Source: Laguncularia racemosa (lineage: Eukaryota; Streptophyta; Magnoliopsida; Myrtales; Combretaceae). Taken from it: a stretch of 64,000 nt of DNA. The notes beneath the pieces were generated by a model, which had not been told where the DNA came from, ran no database searches, and saw only the letters and a program-made list of their open reading frames with translations. Positions 60,716-64,000 of this stretch are shown here, in pieces. A program made the translations under genes and the position numbers. Position 1 is the stretch's first letter. Each line of letters begins with the position of its first letter. The stretch spans positions 186,001 through 250,000 of the forward strand of contig JBBMOL010000037.1 in the NCBI GenBank assembly GCA_037954665.1. Direction: 5' to 3'.

Positions 60716-61050
60716 CATTTAGGTTCAATTCTGATGTCAAATTTGGACATTTTCATTATGTACTAGGGTAAGTCTAGAATAGGAAAGTCTATTTTTGAGT
60801 GATTTAGTTCTTATTACAATTTTTATTCAATTTCCTTATTAAATCTAGGTTTTATAGTCAGTAAATACTTGCTAGACAATGTGAACAAGGATGATTATCA
60901 ACTTTGTCTATAATATTGTGTAATTTTCATTGTTATACTTTATGTTTTACGCTTCTAGCTATGTGAAATATAGTAGAATATACCAAAAGAAAGTTCATAA
61001 GCAAATAAAATAATGCATATAATCTACATACATTTGTGTTAATGCCTACA
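60716..61050. other. Short AT-rich spacer
   Basis: No coding or repeat structure recognised. Confidence 0.5.
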
Positions 61051-61096
61051 TACCTTAAGAATGAAGAATAAGGCCAACAACATAGCTGTGTTTAAC

Positions 61097-62469
61097 TGAT
61101 GAGCACTTGATGAGAGGTAAGTGTACTTATCAAATTTTATAATATAGTGAATTGAATATGGATGTTATCTTATAAAGGTTACAAGTACTAATACTAACTA
61201 ATGACTTATTATCTAATTGATAACTTATAAAAATTAATTAATCTAAAAGCTACAACTAATTATTATCTATTAAACTAAAGACTCTATTGAAAGAAAGAAG
61301 AATAAAACATATTGAAATTAACTTCAAGATAACAAGACAAGTACACAGACTTTGCTTCCCTTAAGATTGATTACATGACATCAGCAAAAATTATTTAACT
61401 TCAGCTTTAATTTCATTAATTGAAAAAATTCCTAAATTATATCAATAACTTTCTCAAGTTTATCAAACTTAATTTCAAAAATACTTATTTGAGTCTCTTC
61501 ATAATAGCATATTTCCAAGAATGCATTAAGAAAAATGAATTCTTGAAAAACAATTTAATCAATTTTCAAAGAATCATGCAACCTATCTTTAAGATTACAT
61601 AAATTCCTCTCAATCATGTTATATCTAATTACACATTAGATTTCTCAATCATAATTCATAATATCAAATAATTAGAATAATACCCTAGAAATATTAATTT
61701 AAACAAAATCAAGAACACTTGACTGAATCAAGAAACTAAAGATTTCATTGAAATAGCAATAAAACCAATCACATAATAATTATGAGATTCACAAGTCTAG
61801 ATACTAAAAAGTTTAAACTCTAATCATAGTGAAATCAAAATTCGTCAATGATGAAAAAGAATACATTATCAATGAATTCTAAAGAAAAACCTTAATTCTT
61901 AAAGTAAAAGAATATACTCTTCTATTCCTCTAGAAAGAACCTAAAACCTATAAAAATGTCTTCTAAAAGTTATGAAGTTGTTTCCTTCTTTTCGTTTATA
62001 TAGTAAGCATCCAAAACTCTGTTTTAATGCCAACATGCTGTTCAACATGGTCATGCTTCGGGTTGTGTCAAAATCGTCAAACAAAAAATCTAAAAACTTG
62101 AATCTATAGTTGACATAATTTAGACATAATTGTCTTTAGAGGTTGTGTTTAAGTCATGCCTTAAAATAATTATTTTCGAGAGATACATGGCCAACAAACA
62201 TGGTCCTGTCTCATCTTTGTGTAACTCTCATAATTTATTTCTTCAAGCTTCAATTTCAACACGATTCTTGTATGGTCATGTTAGTTGCCTATGTTTGTCT
62301 TTAAAAGTTCATAATTTCTTCTATTTAGCTCTAAATTGAGTAGAATTTGATTTCCTTTCTTCCTTTTTAATTAATTATTCATCAAAACCTTAAAATAAAA
62401 ATATTACTTAAGTTAAAAATGAAATCTTTCAAAAACACCAAAATTAGGGGAAAATACTTTAATTCTCAC

Positions 62470-62500
<31 letters not shown>

Positions 62501-62518
62501 CTAATTATGTATTCATCA
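61097..62518 (-). repeat. 3' LTR of an LTR retrotransposon that leaves the window
   Basis: The minus strand starts TGATGAATACATAATTAG at 62518, directly after a conserved pre-LTR segment. The other end is uncertain; TGATGAGCAC at 61097 is the best candidate. It shares the block GGTAAGTGTA and general make-up with the solo LTR inside the hAT element. A long (TA)n run lies at about 62472-62501. Confidence 0.5.
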
Positions 62519-64000
62519 AATTTTCCCACGCTTAAGCATTTACTTGTCCTCAAGTAAATTAGTCAGAATTAAATAGTAGGATAAGAAATACTTAATCAAA
62601 CTTATTATTACTCAAGAAACCATTCAAAAGAGATCTTATTTAACTTAATAACTTGAGAAAAAAAATCGTAATTAACTTCCAATTTAAAAAAAAAAATGAT
62701 AACTTTTATGTTTTTCACTTAACCAGTTTTCTAATGTTCTAAAGATACCAAATAACTCAAATTCAATAATTAATCAATACAAATTAAAGTTTACTCATAT
62801 AATTTAACAGGGGATTTCCAAGACTTGAAACTAATTATCATCTCTTTAGTCACGGAAAACTTATAAAGACTTTACTAACTTAACTAAGATGTACACACCT
62901 CCTTCTTTAGCATCATAATCCAAGATAAATTTATAATACATCCACTTATCTCTTAGTCATTCCTCTAGTATATTTCTTTGTTGGAAGTTTTCTTTTTTTT
63001 TAAAAAAATTTAAAAGTAGTTTCATCGGTCAGTAAGTCCTAGATTAAACGATTTTAGGTTATTAAGTTTTAAGATACCCTTTCAAACCATCCACTATCTT
63101 TATTTAATAGAGCTTATTTACTTGAGTTTAACCTTCACATGAACTTTTCTCTTGACCTTTTTAACAAGCTTTTAGCTGATAATCCTGAGCTTGTCACTCA
63201 AGTTAATAGGTGTTATTCCATACAAATAAGGCACTTTGCAAGTTCAATTACTTGAGTCAATGGGGCTCACAACTAAACTTTAATTCAATTAATTTATTCT
63301 CTTTATTTATTTTACCTCAAACTATATTGATTTTTCAAGGAATTTTCAAAGGATAAGTATCAACTATTTACTTAACAAGGATTATAGGGATCTAATTAAA
63401 TCAAAGAGAGAACGTCTATATCAAAGTAAGTTTAAAAGAAATTCATGACTAATTCTTAACTAGTGTTGTTATTCTAATTCTAAATCTTAAAATCTAAAGC
63501 TAAATAATACATAACTCTACTCTATAAAGATTTTATTATTCAATGTATGTAAGGTATTATTAAAACACTTATTGATCAATTATTTAATACTATCCAATGA
63601 GTTATCATACACCAAATTATCAGTTAATTTAAAGATTTTTGGGTTAAATAAATAGATTTGATTTCTTAAATAACCACAAATTTGATAATGCCCTTCCCCA
63701 TACTTAGAACCATACATTGCCCTCAATGTACAAATCGGTTGAGTTAACTGAAATAAGTTTTAATGTTAACAAAATGCTCATAAGATATTTAATGAATTTG
63801 TTTTAAGTATGTTAAACAAAAGTATTTAGACACTTAGGCAGACAGTAGTTTATAAACACTAAACAAGACAATCCGTTAGACATTTTAGTAGACACTAAAC
63901 AAGACAACATGTTAGACGTTTTGATACACTTAAATAGTTTGATACTTCGGTTTGCAAATGTATGCTCATAATAGTTCTTATCTCTCTTCAATACAAGTTT
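62519..64000 (-). mobile_element. Internal 3' region of the same LTR retrotransposon (incomplete)
   Basis: The minus strand just before the LTR reads TTGAGGACAAGTAAATGC then GCTTAAGCGTGGG, the recurrent pre-LTR signature of plant Tat/Athila-type gypsy elements. Up to the window end the sequence is non-coding, as usual for the region downstream of pol in that branch. The pol genes would lie beyond 64000. Confidence 0.5.

Noticed and set aside
1..64000. CRISPR arrays, operons or bacterial defence systems
   Set aside because: The window is plant nuclear DNA; the only regular repeats are LTRs, tandem repeats and microsatellites.

Overview
The window is nuclear DNA from a eudicot plant: the genes are split by GT-AG introns, the DNA is AT-rich, and it holds typical plant families (a FRIGIDA-like gene, UGT74-type glycosyltransferases) among Ty3/gypsy, hAT, MULE and LINE remnants. 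I cannot name the species. Only three genes look intact; most of the rest is transposon or AT-rich spacer.

Layout. 1-3417: spacer ending in a pyrimidine-rich and then a CA-rich tract. 3418-10189: a complete but decayed Ty3/gypsy retrotransposon on the minus strand (element 1) with target duplication CATAC. 10195-11180: low-complexity DNA. 12040-14530: MULE transposase pseudogene (minus), followed by three ~235-bp AT-rich tandem repeats. 19165-21237: a FRIGIDA-like 3 gene (minus) with a 2.15-kb intron in its 5' UTR. 26690-27540: LINE endonuclease remnant. 31438-37051: element 2, an internally deleted relative of element 1. 38916-44595: a hAT transposon with target duplication CCTAAGAA and a 1.37-kb solo LTR (TSD TTATA) inside its transposase. 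44994-47508 (+) and 52112-54692 (-): two UGT74-type genes tail to tail. 55690-55971: a UGT exon-1 fragment made by tandem duplication. 58139-60710: a 2.6-kb non-autonomous LTR element (TSD TATGC). From about 61.1 kb to the end: the LTR and adjacent internal region of another LTR element that runs off the window.

Most notable. (i) In elements 1 and 2 the polypurine tract lies inside the pol coding sequence and the pol ORF ends inside the LTR, as known for centromeric (CRM-type) chromoviruses. (ii) Element 2's LTRs have gained 96 bp as three 32-bp units resembling the primer-binding-site junction. (iii) Both intact UGTs carry Leu in place of the nearly invariant Trp at PSPG position 22. (iv) The hAT / solo-LTR nesting can be resolved to the base. 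I found no convincing wholly new system; the LTR/PBS repeat growth and the PSPG substitution are the best leads.
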